Shown here: one piece after another, positions 44,080 to 44,097 of the stretch
Numbering within the stretch: position 1 is the first letter of the stretch
Layout: each line of letters opens with the position of its first letter
Made by a program: the position numbers and the translations under genes
From: Bacteroidales bacterium
GTDB lineage: Bacteria; Bacteroidota; Bacteroidia; Bacteroidales; JAEINX01
Length of the DNA: 44,097 nt
Reading direction: 5' to 3'
Assembly (NCBI GenBank): GCA_016342645.1
Contig: JAEINX010000021.1
Coordinates: 1-44,097, forward strand
The notes under the pieces: generated by a model
Database searches by the model: none
The model's input: only the letters and a program-made list of their open reading frames with translations
Told to the model about the DNA's origin: nothing

Positions 44080-44097
44080 TTTTTACTTTTTTACAAA

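Overview
The window looks like a chromosomal segment from an AT-rich member of the Bacteroidota, probably an anaerobic or microaerobic Bacteroidales-like lineage. The evidence is several TTTG-N18-21-TAnnTTTG promoters, a PorP/SprF protein, cargo proteins with type A and type B type IX secretion (T9SS) C-terminal domains, a gingipain-like C25 peptidase, an RprX/RprY two-component pair, a DUF2723 glycosyltransferase-like membrane protein, DUF5723 and FISUMP domains, and few recognisable Shine-Dalgarno sites. The species cannot be named from the sequence alone.

Layout. 1-450: decayed 3' end of an IS200/IS605-type transposase with a terminator-like hairpin. 451-7578: a small outer-membrane protein, mtnA, comEC (minus strand), moaC, a MOSC-MogA fusion, an HD-domain protein, a four-helix-bundle (bAvd/S23-like) protein and an FtsB/DivIC protein; most gaps here carry 8-bp-periodic AATGNNNN arrays. 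7830-8798: a GH73 glucosaminidase with LysM repeats. 8837-14979 (minus): a DUF5723 protein in an operon with a large lipoprotein, then a secreted beta-helix protein. 15284-17804: a compact dsrC-dsrM-dsrK-like cluster behind a perfect promoter, convergent with a cysteine desulfurase (17870-19030). 19330-22687: purB and an MsbA-type ABC exporter. 22823-34003 (minus): surface and secretion genes, namely a FISUMP protein, a 1697-residue type B T9SS cargo, PorP/SprF and a C25 peptidase. 34191-44079: DUF2723 protein, M3 peptidase lipoprotein, RprXY, an amidohydrolase and a PD-(D/E)XK nuclease-like protein.

How the genes fit together. The C25 peptidase, PorP/SprF and giant type B cargo lie head to tail and look like one surface-export operon. 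The DsrC protein has both C-terminal redox cysteines, and the two following genes encode a five-helix cytochrome-b-like membrane protein and a two-cluster, one-CCG-domain Fe-S protein. This is a minimal quinone-linked thiol/disulfide module with no dsrAB in the window, and it is the most interesting metabolic feature. Two secreted proteins with different scaffolds share a tandem ~75-residue module that I cannot assign to a named family, and the giant cargo contains about 17 copies of a 17-18-residue solenoid repeat. The 8-bp-periodic arrays recur at five intergenic sites and flank the four-helix-bundle gene in inverted orientation.
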